The notes beneath the pieces were generated by a model. The model worked only from the letters and a program-made list of their open reading frames with translations, was not told the origin of the DNA and did no database searches. Shown one piece after another: positions 35,801-49,215 of a stretch of DNA of 64,000 nt; positions within the stretch are counted from its first letter, which is position 1, and each line of letters starts with the position of its first letter. The DNA lies in the NCBI RefSeq assembly GCF_032118995.1, contig NC_092651.1, forward strand, positions 23,792,349 to 23,856,348, given 5' to 3'. The stretch is from Asterias amurensis. Lineage: Eukaryota; Echinodermata; Asteroidea; Forcipulatida; Asteriidae. The translations under genes were made by a program, and so were the position numbers.

Positions 35801-36963
35801 GAACTGAGGAAGAGCTGCTTAGCACAGGTAAGATTTGTTGTAACAATTCTTTTTGAGTAATACGTGAATTTTTTTCAGATTACTTAATTTTTAAATCTTG
35901 TTCTGATGAAAAAAGCAAAGAATGTCTTTTGATATGTTTGGTCTTGAGATACACAACATTGTTTCAACGTGATTTATGTGAATTATGTTTATTGTTTATT
36001 TTATATACTTTTAATAGAACTTAAAATCTGAGTGACTCAAAATTAGTCATTTAAAAAGTAAGTCTTAGAAATGTTTACAGACCAATTTTTGCCAAAATCC
36101 TTTTTTTGGTTTTACTGTCTCTGGACAAATTTTGACAAATAGTTAATGCTGTTTGAAACATTGCAACTGGCAATGTACAAAATACGTATAATATCTTATG
36201 TCAAATTAAATGTTTAATTAACTACTTATGTTTTAATTAACTAAAAAATAGCTATTTAAAAGTTGTTTGGAAATGTTGTGGTTAAAAAAATCGGGCCTGG
36301 CATCTGAAGCTGTTCAAATCTTTTGCGAGATGCAGAGTTACCCTATATGACGGTTCACTTGTGAAAAAAACATCAACACGCCTAAAAAGGAAATGAACTT
36401 GGCACCAATACTTTGATGAAAAAAATATGTGTGCTATATTCGTGAAAATGTTTTGACATGACTTATTCTCTTGACAGTGCCTTGCAGAGTCCTTGGGTAT
36501 ATTGCGGGATGCCAAGAGCCTCATCTAAAGGGATACTCCACCCCTCACTACGAGATAAAACCGTTTCATACTTCAAACAAGTTTGACAGCTTCCGTGGTA
36601 AGTGAGTCGAAGAAGTAGGTCAAAGTGAAAGAGACCGATTTTCTTCGTCTTTTTAATCTGCGTTTCATCAGATAACTTTGATGACATGCAGGGTAGAACG
36701 AGGCGTCAAAGCACATTGATGCAATATGTTCAATCACTCGACCCGAGGTAAATCTGGGGAATCTTGAGGTGTGGTGTCGGACGGTTTAGAGTATCCAGCC
36801 ACCCTCATCCCTCAAAATTAAGAAGCGCTTTCGAGAGTCAAAAGTTCAATTGAATTACGCCTTAACCCAATTGGCAACAGTTGTGGACGAACTAATCATT
36901 CTATATATTGACAGATCGTTTAATGAGGCACGGGTTGGGAGTGGTGGATTGGCGCCTCATTAG
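24665..36963 (+). CDS. Unrecognised small protein, five-exon model (about 116 aa)
   Basis: Exons 24665-24743, 35801-35827, 36478-36597, 36672-36747, 36915-36963; phases agree throughout (351 nt with stop). Exon 1 gives MSNAACQNTQ then IEEIFRRKIDKNF; the 27-nt microexon gives TEEELLST; exon 3 contains CRVLGYIAGCQEPHLKGY and STPHYEIKPF; exon 4 QSTLMQYVQSLDPR; the end is NEARVGSGGLAPH. Donors of exons 2-4 (GTAAGATT, GTAAGTGAG, GTAAATC) and the acceptors are good. The exon 1 donor (GTTCAAAT) is weak and its intron is 11 kb, so the true 5' end may differ. No signal peptide or membrane span. I do not recognise the family; short Pro/Tyr-rich proteins with such tails are often ciliary microtubule inner proteins, but that is speculation. 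Confidence 0.6.
24825..24970. mobile_element. Family B fragment
   Basis: CTCAATTGGTCGTCGAAGTT through CACACGAAGTTGTGTGCTTT to AAATCAAATTCGTGGAAA, one arm plus the centre of family B. It lies just beyond the proposed donor of exon 1 of the unrecognised gene. Confidence 0.8.
25186..25413. mobile_element. Family C MITE carrying a SINE-tail insertion
   Basis: Ends CTGTCGACTTCACAAAAC and GTGAGATCGACCC with CTG on both sides. Between the arms lies a family F SINE 3' fragment (GGTGTATACGGGTAAAAACC, GATGCAAATTTAACATC). Confidence 0.75.
25414..26165. other. Unique interval with no supported gene
   Basis: Around 25795-26117 both plus frames and one minus frame are open for 76 to 103 codons. The frames share no motif, start in low-complexity C-rich sequence and lack splice context. 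Nothing else seen. Confidence 0.35.
26166..26440 (+). repeat. Family G repeat with stem-loop
   Basis: Starts with AATGGCCTGACGGTTTGACC and includes the hairpin CAGTTCTTTTCAGAACTG (26345-26362), which has the six-base stem and TTTC loop of a histone mRNA 3' end. See also 27743-27758, 52187-52202 and 59388-59403. Confidence 0.6.
26570..26632 (+). mobile_element. Family C MITE, left-end fragment
   Basis: CTG followed by CCGTCGATTTCACAAAAC and TAAGACTTATCTTAC; the right end is missing. Confidence 0.75.
26785..26950 (-). mobile_element. Family F SINE (3' body and B box)
   Basis: Minus-strand reading shows GGGTTCGAATCCCACCCGAG, CACAGGACTTGGGAAAGTAC and the TGGGTAAA...ATTATTC tail. The A-box half is missing. 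Confidence 0.8.
27005..27080 (+). repeat. Tandem duplication of an acceptor-like segment
   Basis: TGTTTCCATTTTCAGACCAT followed by TTCTCGTT occurs twice, about 40 bp apart. The second copy opens a frame of 28 codons (TISRYKFVGNLHKQ...). It could be an unused exon; unsupported. Confidence 0.4.
27700..27860 (-). repeat. Family G repeat with histone-like stem-loop
   Basis: On the minus strand GGTTCTTTTCAGAACC (27743-27758) is preceded by ACCAAC and followed by ACCCCC. The flanking repeat body (GATCAGTTTGCTCTGATC and AATGAGTTGGGGG) matches 52160-52262. Confidence 0.75.
28315..28487. mobile_element. Fold-back MITE, GGGAATAAAAG ends
   Basis: Ends GGGAATAAAAG and CTTTTATTCCC; TAGTGACGAGTTCTTCA pairs with TGAAGAACGAGTCACTA, and the centre is a hairpin of GTCGTGTGATAAAGGCCC and its complement. 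Confidence 0.88.
28494..30126. repeat. 175-bp direct repeats flanking 1.3 kb
   Basis: 28494-28670 and 29955-30126 are about 90% alike (AAATGCCCTTTTGTTAAAAAA, AGACACTTTAACAATTGAAA, GGTTGTGTGTACGCATG). The 1.3 kb between has several short frames and an acceptor/donor-like pair on the minus strand (near 29358 and 29597) but no recognisable retroviral domain. The ends are not convincing TG...CA LTR termini. Origin unresolved. Confidence 0.7.
30127..31269. other. Intronic/intergenic interval without a supported feature
   Basis: AT-rich unique sequence. An inverted pair ATTGAATAGTCAG / CTGACTATTCAAT near 30510-30565 is the only structure seen. Confidence 0.4.
31270..31659. mobile_element. Family A palindromic MITE
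   Basis: AAAGGAACATGTTGCCTTGA to GGCAACCTGTTCCTTT, with the central hairpin GGCCATTTATGGGAGTCAAA and its complement. Full length. Confidence 0.92.
31825..31977 (+). repeat. Tandem duplication
   Basis: TTGTGTTGAAGTT, ACCGGTA, GTCATTTACAACA and TTTGCAACAGTCAAAT occur twice, about 90 bp apart, with few changes. Confidence 0.8.
32160..34013. other. Interval with SINE-tail fragments only
   Basis: A family F tail at about 32705-32760, an AAT tract with family E 3' sequence (TTCTTATATAGCGCATTTCC) at 32788-32890, and a family D scrap near 33250-33300. At 33624-33854 a minus-strand open frame ends beside a GTGAGTAA donor-like site, but no neighbouring exon supports it. Confidence 0.45.
34014..34498 (+). 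repeat. 63-bp satellite, about 7.5 units
   Basis: Units contain GCTAATTCTTTGAGCTCTGA, GTTGATTTCACAGAACGAT and GTTTTAGCAGATATTG. Two subtypes alternate: one ending TTTTAGCA-TAT or AGAT, the other TTTAGGCCGACTTCG. Confidence 0.9.
34499..35480 (+). repeat. 44-bp minisatellite, about 17 units plus inverted units
   Basis: Unit: CTGACTGGGTCTTTCTAGG, TCTTATAAG, TCCTTTCTGCTCTGAG. The first 160 bp (34499-34660) carry about four units in the opposite orientation (AGAAAGACCCAGTCAG), so the array is a large inverted repeat. It joins the 63-bp satellite directly and both share GAGCTCTGAG/CTCTGAGC-type words. Confidence 0.93.
35500..35575 (+). repeat. Short direct duplication
   Basis: CCCCTTTAAGCACATCACCT plus AAACACAATG occurs twice back to back. 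Confidence 0.85.
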
Positions 36964-38060
36964 TTTTACAATTGATTGATTGCTAAAAGGGTCCTAATTG
37001 TAAAAACTTCTTCAAATTTGCAGAAGGATGTCAAGTTGTAAACGCATCTGTGGGGCATCACATTTCTAACAGATTAACTTCAAAACTAATGACAACAATA
37101 TTTAGAAACATGGATGACTTGAATTTAATTTTCAATCATCCCGAACAAGGTTTCGTCTCGAAGATGGTCCGTTTTTAAGAAAATGATAACTGAATTGACG
37201 GAACTCAAACCTTCCCATAAATATTTTTTTTTTACTTTTCAGTGTCTGGAAAACGGAATGATACCTTCCATAAATCTGAAATTTACTCATCCTTCTTATT
37301 TAAATCATTTTTGATGCGGTCTTTTAAATGAGCTTCACATTTCACAGGTTTTGAGGCATTAAGGTATCTTTGGTTTGCGTTAACACCTTGTGTGTATCTT
37401 CTTGCAAGGTAGATTTTTGTTCTTTAGGTAATTGTCTTGCTTTATCATCTTCTTCCCCGGTGCAGATTTAAGGAATTCGGGAGACTTCTCATTAATGTAC
37501 AGTTTGTGGTTTTGATAACCAAACCTTGTAACAACCATAGTGGTTGTCAATTTTGAGGTCAACCACTTTTACGAGATTCAGGTGTTGTTCCTGTTACTGC
37601 CAGCCAAGAGACCGGTTTTATTAATACTCTACCTACGGATGGCTAAAAAAAAAAAAAATTTGGTGGTACAATTGTGCTGCTCTGGGGCTGCCCGGTGGAA
37701 CGTTGTAGGCGAGCAGCCAGGTGTAACACAAACCACATGGTATCCAAGAAAAACAGTTGGTGCATGGAACACAAACCACATGAACGTCACTAGGGTAGGT
37801 TTAGGCTGATAAAATTAATGTTGCATCGGAAATGAACCGCTAGCCCCCCTCTCGAGAGAAAACATGAATCATATAGCTGCTGCCCCCCCCCCTTGCGAAA
37901 AAAAAATCCCCCCCTTGTGTGAAATGGACTAATCTGTATCACAACGTGCAGAATGCGTTCCTCTGGGGCCAATCACTCCGCCCTCATTTGAGATTATCAA
38001 TAATGTCACGTTAGCAGAACATTAATAATTTTGAACCCTAAGCTTTTTTTGTGATGCACT
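36964..38060. other. 3' flank of the unrecognised gene
   Basis: Presumed 3' UTR and downstream DNA. A C-rich tract at 37883-37915 and A-runs are seen; no exon or repeat family recognised. Confidence 0.35.
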
Positions 38061-38067
38061 TAGCTAT

Positions 38068-38068
38068 T

Positions 38069-38108
<40 letters not shown>

Positions 38109-38450
38109 TTTTGATTTATATAGCGCCTAATAATTAACACTTAATTCTCTAAGCGCTTTACATTAGTACCCTGGTCATAGGGCCAATAACATCCCTTTTT
38201 AATGTTTCTCAGCTCCCTTGGGAGTATACAACCTGGGCAACAGTTTATATCGCTCCAAAGGCTTTTTCATTCACAATATCAACCTCTACCCTCGCAGGTA
38301 CCCATTTATTCCCCTGGGTGAAGAGAAGCAATTATAGTAAAGTATCTTGCTCAAGGACACAAGTGTCACGACCGGGATTCGAACCCACACTCCGGTGAAA
38401 ACGCACCAGAACTTGAATTCGATGCTCTTAACCACTCGGCCATGACACTC
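38068..38450 (-). mobile_element. Family E tRNA-derived SINE, near full length
   Basis: On the minus strand the head reads ATGGCCGAGTGGTTAAGAGC (A box, Leu/Ser-tRNA style) and GGGTTCGAATCCCGGTCGTG (B box). Then CACTTGTGTCCTTGAGCAAG, a conserved body with GGTACCTGCGAGGGTAGAGG, and a 3' end GCGCTATATAAA followed by an ATT-repeat tail (38077-38106). Confidence 0.9.
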
Positions 38451-38503
38451 TACGGTATCTGTGGCCTGGTCTATATGGCTGGAAGTAATTGGTTTTGATC
38501 ATT

Positions 38504-38690
38504 TAAAGGCACTGGACACTTATTGGTAATTACTGAAAATAATTGTGAGCATAAAAAACTTACTTGGTATCGAGTAATGGAGAGCTGTTTGAAGTAGAAA
38601 ACATTGTGAGAAATGGCTCCCTCTGAAGTAGTGTAGTTTTTGAGAGAGAAGTAATTTCTCACTAAAATATTTGAATTGAATTTGAGACCT
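38504..38690. mobile_element. Family B fragment (one arm)
   Basis: AAAGGCACTGGACACTTATT to GAATTTGAGACCTCAG, truncated at the centre. Confidence 0.8.
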
Positions 38691-39204
38691 CAGCATTTTT
38701 TTTGTATTTATTTATTTATCTTGGTATAGGGAGGGGGGCGGGGAGGTGACCTTTATCAGATTATGGTGTTTGATTTTCTTTGTAAGGATTACGATTCAGC
38801 GTTTTCGATGCTGCCATCTCTCATGCACTAACTCAACTTCCCATCTAAAGGTCAAAGTTTCAACAACGACACACACCATGTTCGCTGACCTTGCTCGTGT
38901 CCTCAAAAGTTCAAGTAGAGGTTGTCATGTGTAGTAGATCATTTTTAATTATGACGTGGCTCATAACCACCCAGTGTCTTTGTATGACAGGTTAGGAGGT
39001 GTTTCGCTAAGCTCATTTCCGGCCTCCTCTACATAACTGCCTTGTCCAATTACCAACGCTAATTCTCTCTGGGTTAGCGAGAATACTGGTGCTCATGCTT
39101 ACGCCTGCTGGTTCCTTCATCCTGCGATCATGATGGCGTCGGACTTCTGTACACGCACTCTGCATGTCTATCGCTACCGATATCATGTAAAGTGAGCAAC
39201 AGGG

Positions 39205-39395
39205 CCCAATTTCATAAAGCCTTAAAGCAAAAATCTTGCTTAGCATAAACAACTTTTGCTAAGAAAGTATAGGTTACCAGCCAGAATACCATACAGTTAC
39301 CATTGCTGTGACTGGTACCCAGGTAATTTCTTGCTAAGCCAAAAAATGCACTAAGCAAAATTGTCTCCTTACTAGCTTAATGACACTCGGCCCAG
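39205..39395. mobile_element. Family D MITE, diverged
   Basis: GGGCCCAATTTCATAAAGCC at the left with GCTTAGCATAAACAAC, and inverted CTTGCTAAGCC / TAATGACACTCGGCCC at the right. Confidence 0.75.
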
Positions 39396-40202
39396 GTAGC
39401 TGAAAGCCTTCCGGAGTGGATTAGCGACACTGCTGTGCTCCAATCACCTGAACAGGGTGGGTATTTGAGTCGACAGGGGGATTGGGCGTGGTCTCTTTGT
39501 TGCAGGTGCCCGGCTTGATGGGTTATTTTAATCATCAGGAGAAGTGTAGCATCATTGTTTTAAGTAATTCGGGTTTGTAGGCGTTTGGTGACGGTTGAAT
39601 TTTATGGTTTGCTGGTGGCGTGATTTGACTTATAAGGGAAACTTGTGACTAATGCTGTGGTCTGGAAACACTTTATTTGGACATTTTTCTTCATTTGTTT
39701 TCATCTCACCTTCAGAAAGAACATTTGCTTTGCTTTTAATAATAGTATTATCAAAAATTTAATAGCGCCTTTTCTTGGGTAACGGAGCACTCATGACAAT
39801 GAAAAGAGTAGCGTCAAACAATTTGGAAAACAAATACCAGGGCCAGCCCGCAGCCCTGGAACAAAAGTTCCTTGCAAAAGCGAAGGGCCCTTTATTGACC
39901 TCTTGCACAACACGCATGTTGGGTAAATTTTCACTTCCAAAACAGCAGACAGGAAAGACACTGCATTTCATGCAAGGCTCAATACTCATTTTTAAAATAT
40001 TTTCAATTTAAAGAGAAGTTTTTTTTTGTTTTGTTTTTCAATAGTTCCATTGTAAACAAATACTCAAACCAGGAAACTAAACTATACCAAATATCACATG
40101 CCGTCTTTTTATCTGATTATTCTACCTTAACCTACTTCTCTTATCTTTGGGAAATCCTCTAGTTTTAGTCTACTCTTTCTGGGCAGAGGTTTAGACAGGA
40201 TC

Positions 40203-40440
40203 TATAAATAGACTCAATGTTCAGTGTCAGAACATCACATTCATGTCTGATCTAAATCTGAATCACCCAAGGTTGGTTGTGACTCGTCAAAGGAGCCCAA
40301 GAGGGCGCCTATTTAGCCCAAAAAGGTTCCTTAACAATCCCAGAAAGGCGTCAAGAGCAGGGTGTATGAGTGAGTGTAGTCACGGGCTTAAACCTGAGCC
40401 GAACATCGGTGCAGTGCATCGGGGCTGCCCTTGGTGATAA
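40203..40440 (+). other. TATA-like motif with a 64-codon frame (unsupported gene)
   Basis: CTATAAATAG at about 40203 lies 40 bp upstream of an ATG at 40243 that opens 64 codons (MSDLNLNHPRLVVTRQ...). Possible donors GTATGAGT and GTGAGTGT occur inside it. No family recognised; it could be an alternative first exon or chance. Confidence 0.2.
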
Positions 40441-40569
40441 TTAATAGACTTCCTGATAGGTCCACCCCATTAACACATCACAATCCTTGACCTATGGGGA
40501 TCTCTGCGCCTTCCTAGAATGTTGCGGCAGCCTGAACGGGTTTTTGTTTCTCCGGGCCTGTGTGCAGCT

Positions 40570-40752
40570 GGTTGTTGTCTGTTCAGTCATAACTTGGTGT
40601 AGAGTGCAGTGCCAGTGTGTATAAGTGTCTGCAAACTGACTTATCACTCGTAAGGATACGATCAGGAGTGGCGTGCTTGTCTGTCCCGAAGAAGAAATTC
40701 CGGAGAGCGGTGCCGGATAGAAATTCAGCTGTTTTAGGGGGTAGGCTTTTAG
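40570..40752 (+). other. Candidate non-coding first exon for the downstream PH gene
   Basis: A GC-richer stretch open in three frames ends at TTTTAG|GTAAGG (donor at 40753). The frame through it lacks an ATG. It would splice to the acceptor at 49990. Inference only. Confidence 0.25.
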
Positions 40753-40803
40753 GTAAGGAAGGCATGCCATTTAGCTTAGGACTCCTTGTTTGGGATATCT
40801 TAA

Positions 40804-41389
40804 AGTCACCTCGAAATATAATTTTTATTTTTTTAAACATAAGAGTATATGTTTAGTAACAATTTAAAAAAAAATTAGTAATTGTTTGTAACGATTTATA
40901 TGTTAAAAAATAGATAAAGTTGTTTGGGGGTTGACTCCGCCTACCCCTTTTGTGACGTCAATCGAGGCAGACTTTGCCTTGATGCGTAGAGTAAACACAC
41001 GTGCAAAGTACATGCAAGTCCAAGTCGTGAGTTTGTACGTTTCGAAAAAAGTTGTTTTCTGCTTTTTTCCGGCAGTGCCAACCAAGTGTATTGCTGCTGG
41101 ATGCAGCAAAACAACTAACGATGGGGTCAGACTCACAAGAGCAATAGTGCCTAGTGGTCCTGTCTGACGTCTTTTTCAGCGCTGTCCAGCATTTTCTCTT
41201 CAAATATCGCGCCTCAATTGACGTCACGAACAGCGCCTTCTCGGGTCGGGACCTACTCTTAAATTTGTAAATAAGATAAGAACAAATTTTTTAGAACCTT
41301 AGTTAACTGTTTATTCACATTCCACTCATCAAAACACATATATTGGTGACAAAAGCTTTATTTTGACAAAATACCACTTCCAGGTGACT
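40804..41389. mobile_element. Kolobok-like element with THAP remnant
   Basis: TTAA flanks (40800-40803, 41390-41393) and inverted ends AGTCACCTCGAA / TTCCAGGTGACT. A second inverted pair, GTGACGTCAATCGAGG / CCTCAATTGACGTCAC, lies inside. Between them a short frame (41073-41163) reads PTKCIAAGCSKTTNDGVRL, resembling the Cys-rich N-terminus of a THAP zinc finger, then stops. THAP domains plus TTAA targets are typical of Kolobok transposons; this is a non-autonomous or decayed copy. Confidence 0.7.
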
Positions 41390-41711
41390 TTAAGTTTTTT
41401 GTTGGCCAAAGTAGTTATGGGAAATCAAAAGGAGGGAAAAAATGTTCTTAGAACTAGAGATCTTCAGAGATGATTTGGAGAGGGGCAAGTTGGCCATTTC
41501 CTATCTTAATCTTTCAATTGATAACTGGTAAGTTCACTAGAAACTGTTTTTATTTGAGATTTTAGACCTAATTGCGATTTTAGACCTAATTGCATTTTTA
41601 ATACTTCAGGATTTCTATTGATTAAGTTTGTTGTTGAATGTTTTTTAAGAATGTTTACTCCTGTTGTTTTAATTTTGTATTTTCTTATGTTTTAGTTTGT
41701 CTATTTTTCCA

Positions 41712-44902
<3,191 letters not shown>

Positions 44903-45339
44903 GACGGCCTTGTTCGAATTGGCGGATCAGCTACAGCTTGATCATCGATTCATCAAGTATTTTTATATGATAATCTTATTAGCACCCTTAGCAATAGCTA
45001 AATATGCCAATTCGGTTATGGCCTTATTTTACAGGAAGAAAAACAAAATTTTATGCTTCACCTGTAATGTGCTAGCTGCTCTAGGTCATTCCACCAATCA
45101 CTTCCGTACATAGATCTTGCCCAAAATTTCTCAAGCCATAGTTAAAATTGCTCAAGGAGTAATGGCCTCTTAGTTGGATTCTGGGAGAGCTTTTCTCAAA
45201 GGACGATTTACACTTCTTTTCTTTTTTTAAATGCATGTTGTTTTTCATAACTGTAAACTATGTTAACATTGTCCTAATTTTTTCATAACGATTATCAACC
45301 CTATCCTGCTAAATATCTAAAAATTTCTCCTAGTTGTCC

Positions 45340-45440
45340 TAAGTTTCAGCAGATATTACAGCTCCCTGAGATACTGAAAGTTGACAAACTAGTTCCCGAG
45401 GCGATAGTTTGTCAACTTTTTATCACGGGGAGCTAATATC
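45340..45440. repeat. Hairpin with CAGCTCCC ends
   Basis: TTACAGCTCCCTGAGATA and AAAGTTGACAAACTA pair with TAGTTTGTCAACTTT and TATCACGGGGAGCTAATA. Probably a small fold-back element. Confidence 0.65.
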
Positions 45441-46980
45441 AACTGTCCACCCAAATAAGATCATCTTATATTTGAGTAATTCTACATACTTCCCTAGTTC
45501 ACATCATTGACGCTGATTTACATTTATATGTGCTGCCATCTTTTCCTGTGTATGAAGTCTGGGGGATGTTTGCGGGTGTGTACTTCATACATCTGCGCAA
45601 TAATTACACAATTCCTTCTTGAAGTGCGTGGATAGGGTATTTCAGTCCCTACCTGACTGCGGGGGTTTTCCCAATAGGGGTTTTCCTCCCCTGTCTAGAA
45701 CTTAAATTTCTTCGTTTTCTTCTTTACAAGAAATTTGTGTGATGATTCCATCAGGATGCTTTGCCCACTTCACAAATCAGATTCAGATTTTCACGGCGGA
45801 ATAGGGTATTTTTAAAGTAAAAGTCTTATACAAATTAGGAACCTGCTTAGATGTGTGTAGGAGTTTTGCTAAAACAACCGGACTTTGTCTTGCGTCAATT
45901 GATTATTTCAAGCCGTGCAGTAGCAAGACTATTTCCCCCACCCACAATCTATATTTGAAACGGTAAGTTGTCACCCTGATACAACCTTGACGTTGTGGAT
46001 TACATGGTTTACTGTACTACATAATGGACACGTTCCCATAGCACACTCACACCACCTACCTGTTACGTCATATGTGTGTGTTTTCTTTTGGTCGCTAAGC
46101 AACCATTATAAGCAAAACAGTCTAGTCTAGGAGTACTGTAAACAGCCCCCAAAACCACAAAGACTTTTTTTGGACAATTTATAATCTAAAACTTCCTGTG
46201 AAGCAAAAGTAAATTCCTAACCACAAGTAAACTCGTCCACAGGTAAAACGTTGTGTATTTTTAAACCGAACGGAGAAAACAAATCTGTTGTTAAATTGTT
46301 TGGATAAATTTTCCTGTGAATCATCAGAAGTTGTTTTTTCTAAGCTCCCAAGATCAAGCCCACGATGACCAAAAAGCACCCCAGGAGTTTTGATCCGAAG
46401 TTCTCCATCAATGATTCAGGGTTCTTTGCCAGGATTTGTGGAGGGAAAAATCAGATTTTGCTTTGGGAGTCCATGGGGGTGCCTGCTCATGGTCAATCGT
46501 TATTGCCCTCCACTGGAGGGCTACATGCCAGGTGGCCAGAAGGACACTTTTAAGTGACTTCTTAAAAGCTATATGTATGTGCTGTAGCGCAACTTCTTGT
46601 ACATTGCTTTGCAAGCTTTTGGGTGCAAGGAGCTCATAACTATTCCAATCTCAGCAGCACTTACACCACCAATCATACGGAGTACTTCATCACCAGTCTG
46701 AAGTATTTTTTAAAAGTTTTATGTTGTGGTATTTGTATTTTTTTGAATCAGTCACCAGGCATTGAATGTACACCACTAAAAATAAATTATCAATTGTGGT
46801 AGCCATACCTCTTGGTGGTTCTTATTTAAACCTTCTGTATTCACAAACTAACAGCTTCTTGCAATTGTTTCTTCTCATTTCAGGATTTTTCTGACTGGTT
46901 TGTAATTATTGAAAAAATCAAAGTGTTGTGAACGCCCAAGCTGTCACGTCTTTACCGAAACACAGGTACTTTTATTTCTC
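45441..46980. other. Interval without a recognised feature
   Basis: Unique sequence with a CGGGGGTTTTCCC pair near 45660-45690 and short open frames on both strands near 46365-46640 that show no domain or splice context. Confidence 0.35.
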
Positions 46981-46989
46981 AATAACTTA

Positions 46990-47150
46990 CTTTTTTAATT
47001 GCAAAGGTCGTGGGTTCGAATCCCACCCGAGTAAAAATGCCTGTGAATTTTTTTTTTCACAGGACTCGGGAAAGTACTGAGTATACAGTGCTACACACAT
47101 CGGTGTGTATGGGTAAAAACCAAAAAAAAAAATTAATATTACTTTTTTCT
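46990..47150 (+). mobile_element. Family F SINE (B box to tail)
   Basis: AATTGCAAAGGTCGTGGGTT, CGAATCCCACCCGAGT, CACAGGACTCGGGAAAGTAC, GTGTATGGGTAAAAACC, then an ATTAATATT tail. The A-box end is truncated. Confidence 0.85.
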
Positions 47151-47174
47151 CTTGTTTCGATGATTTAGGGCCAG

Positions 47175-47410
47175 TTTTATAGAGCTGCATAACAGTAAGC
47201 AAATATTCATTTGCTTAAGTGCGAGCATATTTCAAAGTTTAGCAAGAAAAATAGATACATGCATTGCTAGGGCTTTCATTTGCATACAGTAAGCTCTGGA
47301 AGGATAGCCAACATTTTCTGCACATACTGTAAGCAGCTCTATGATTTGGAAATCACACAGTAATAAGCACAAAACTTACCGCTAAGCAGCTTTATGACAT
47401 GGAGCCCTGC
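47175..47410. mobile_element. Family D-like element
   Basis: CCAGTTTTATAGAGCTGC at the left and GCAGCTTTATGACATGGAGC at the right with TAAGCAAAT / CTTACCGCTAAG arms; old and diverged. Confidence 0.6.
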
Positions 47411-47689
47411 TAAAGTTAAGCAAAAATAATTTTAAAAATTACCCCTTTTTTTCTTTCAAAATTTTTCTCCTTAACTGAACAACCTAAAGAAACAGTTGCA
47501 TACCTATATGTAGTCTGGTTTCCAAAATAATCTCATAAAGGATTTAAGTGGGCTCACTAAGGGAACCTCACTTTTCCTTGATGGAGGCAGTAACCTAGAC
47601 ACCCAGCAGGAGGAGGAAGTGTGTTCTTGCTATGACCAGATGTAGATCTCTTTATTGATCCGGCATTATAAGCAAATATTGGAGGGGGG

Positions 47690-47955
47690 TCTTTACGGTG
47701 GGAAACGACTCCCTCTGAAGTAATGTAGTTTTTGAGAAAGAGGTAACTTCTCACTAAAATAATAAAAGACTTCTATTCTTATCTGAAAGCACACAAATTC
47801 GTCCAACAAGGGTGTTTTTTCTTTTATCATTTTCTTGCAACTTTGATGACCAATTGAGTCCAAATTTTCATAGGCTTGTTATTTTATGCTTATGATGGGA
47901 TACACCAAGTGAGAACACTGGTCTTTGACAATTACTAAACGTGTACCTTCCCTTT
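47690..47955. mobile_element. Family B fragment
   Basis: GGGAAACGACTCCCTCTGAAGT through TTGATGACCAATTGAGTCCA to GAGAACACTGGTCTTTGACA; the right end has decayed to ACCTTCCCTTTAA. Confidence 0.75.
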
Positions 47956-48419
47956 AACTACTTTGACCGATGGAGTACCATTGTTTACTAAGCAGTGGCG
48001 GTTTAAGGATTTTCAATTTACCCTGAAGCAGTGTTCTCCTAAGCAAAATCTAGCATATCAAGAAATGCATACGGATACATGCAAAGTAGGGCCACTACGT
48101 ACAAAAATAAATAGAATACTATTATTATTAGTTTAAATTTTATTTGCATTCTTATTTTGGGCCTTCTTCATCTTGTTTTTCTTGTTTTTCTTCTTCTCCC
48201 CAAATAAATAAATAAAAATTGGGGGGGGGGGGGTGAAGGGCAAGATAACTCCATTTGGAAGATCCCCAGATTGCACAGAGCTTTAAAAACACCAAGTAGA
48301 AGTATTCAAAAGACCTTGTTTCAATTCAATGCCTTTGGCTAAATATTCAAAAATGGGGGTCCAAAATGCCCCACACAGTGTTTTTTGTTTTTGTTTTTTT
48401 AGGGAGAATCGAGATCTTG

Positions 48420-48602
48420 AGGGCCTTATTTCAAATAATGGTTAACACATTTTTGCTAAGCATAAATGAGCAGGATACCAGTCACAAACTGTTCGTGTTG
48501 AATATTATTTTGCCTGGTAACCTAATTCTAGTAAGCATAATTTTGTTGCGGCATAGCTACCTTTTGTGCTTAAGAAAGCAGCTCTATGAAATTGTGGCCA
48601 GG
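48420..48602. mobile_element. Family D-like element
   Basis: TTGCTAAGCATAAATGAGCA, CAGTCACAAACTG and GCAGCTCTATGAAATTGTGG follow the family D pattern. A G-homopolymer lies at 48221-48233. Confidence 0.6.
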
Positions 48603-49084
48603 TTTCTGTAGGTTTGACCTCTGGGGGGGGAGTCATACGCAACTTGATATCTGCACAGGATAAGTGTTTTCCATGAGATGGTAGTGCTCCCAAATGGAGC
48701 ATGTAATTTGACATCCAGGTCATATGTAAATGATTTGAAAGGTCATATTCACTGAGTGAAAGCCGTTTCCCCCATACCGGCAGAATTTGATTTCAGTGCA
48801 GTCCTAATCAGAAATTAGGGAAGGCTCAACGTCCATGTTGCTCCTGGAATTTTCTTTTTACCTGGAGTTCTTTTGTTTCACCCGAACCTACGTGTCATTT
48901 GTATTACTAACTATCGAGACAGTATAACATTAAACCTGAACACCTGGTCTAGCTGGCTTGGACGGAATTGGTACCTGGGTTAGTATACGTAGCATGCATT
49001 GTCAGTTTCGGCTTTGCCGAACTGAGTCTGTTCAAGAACTTATCTATATCTTATCAAGTCACAACAAAATTGCACCAATCAAAA

Positions 49085-49215
49085 CCTTGGATTGAATCAG
49101 TCCCCACCCTGATTGGTCCCTACCCTTACCAGTGTCCACCCTCACCGGTTCCCGTCCTCATCAGTTCCCACCTTCATCATTTCTTTGGTTCCCATCCTCA
49201 TCTTGATCGGGACCA
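49085..49215 (+). repeat. Degenerate tandem repeat, about 18-bp unit
   Basis: Six to seven units like CACCCTGATTGGTCCCTACC and CCTCATCAGTTCCCACC. Confidence 0.65.

Noticed and set aside
41073..41163. Intact THAP-domain gene
   Set aside because: The frame stops after about 30 codons and lies inside inverted ends with TTAA sites; it is a transposon relic.
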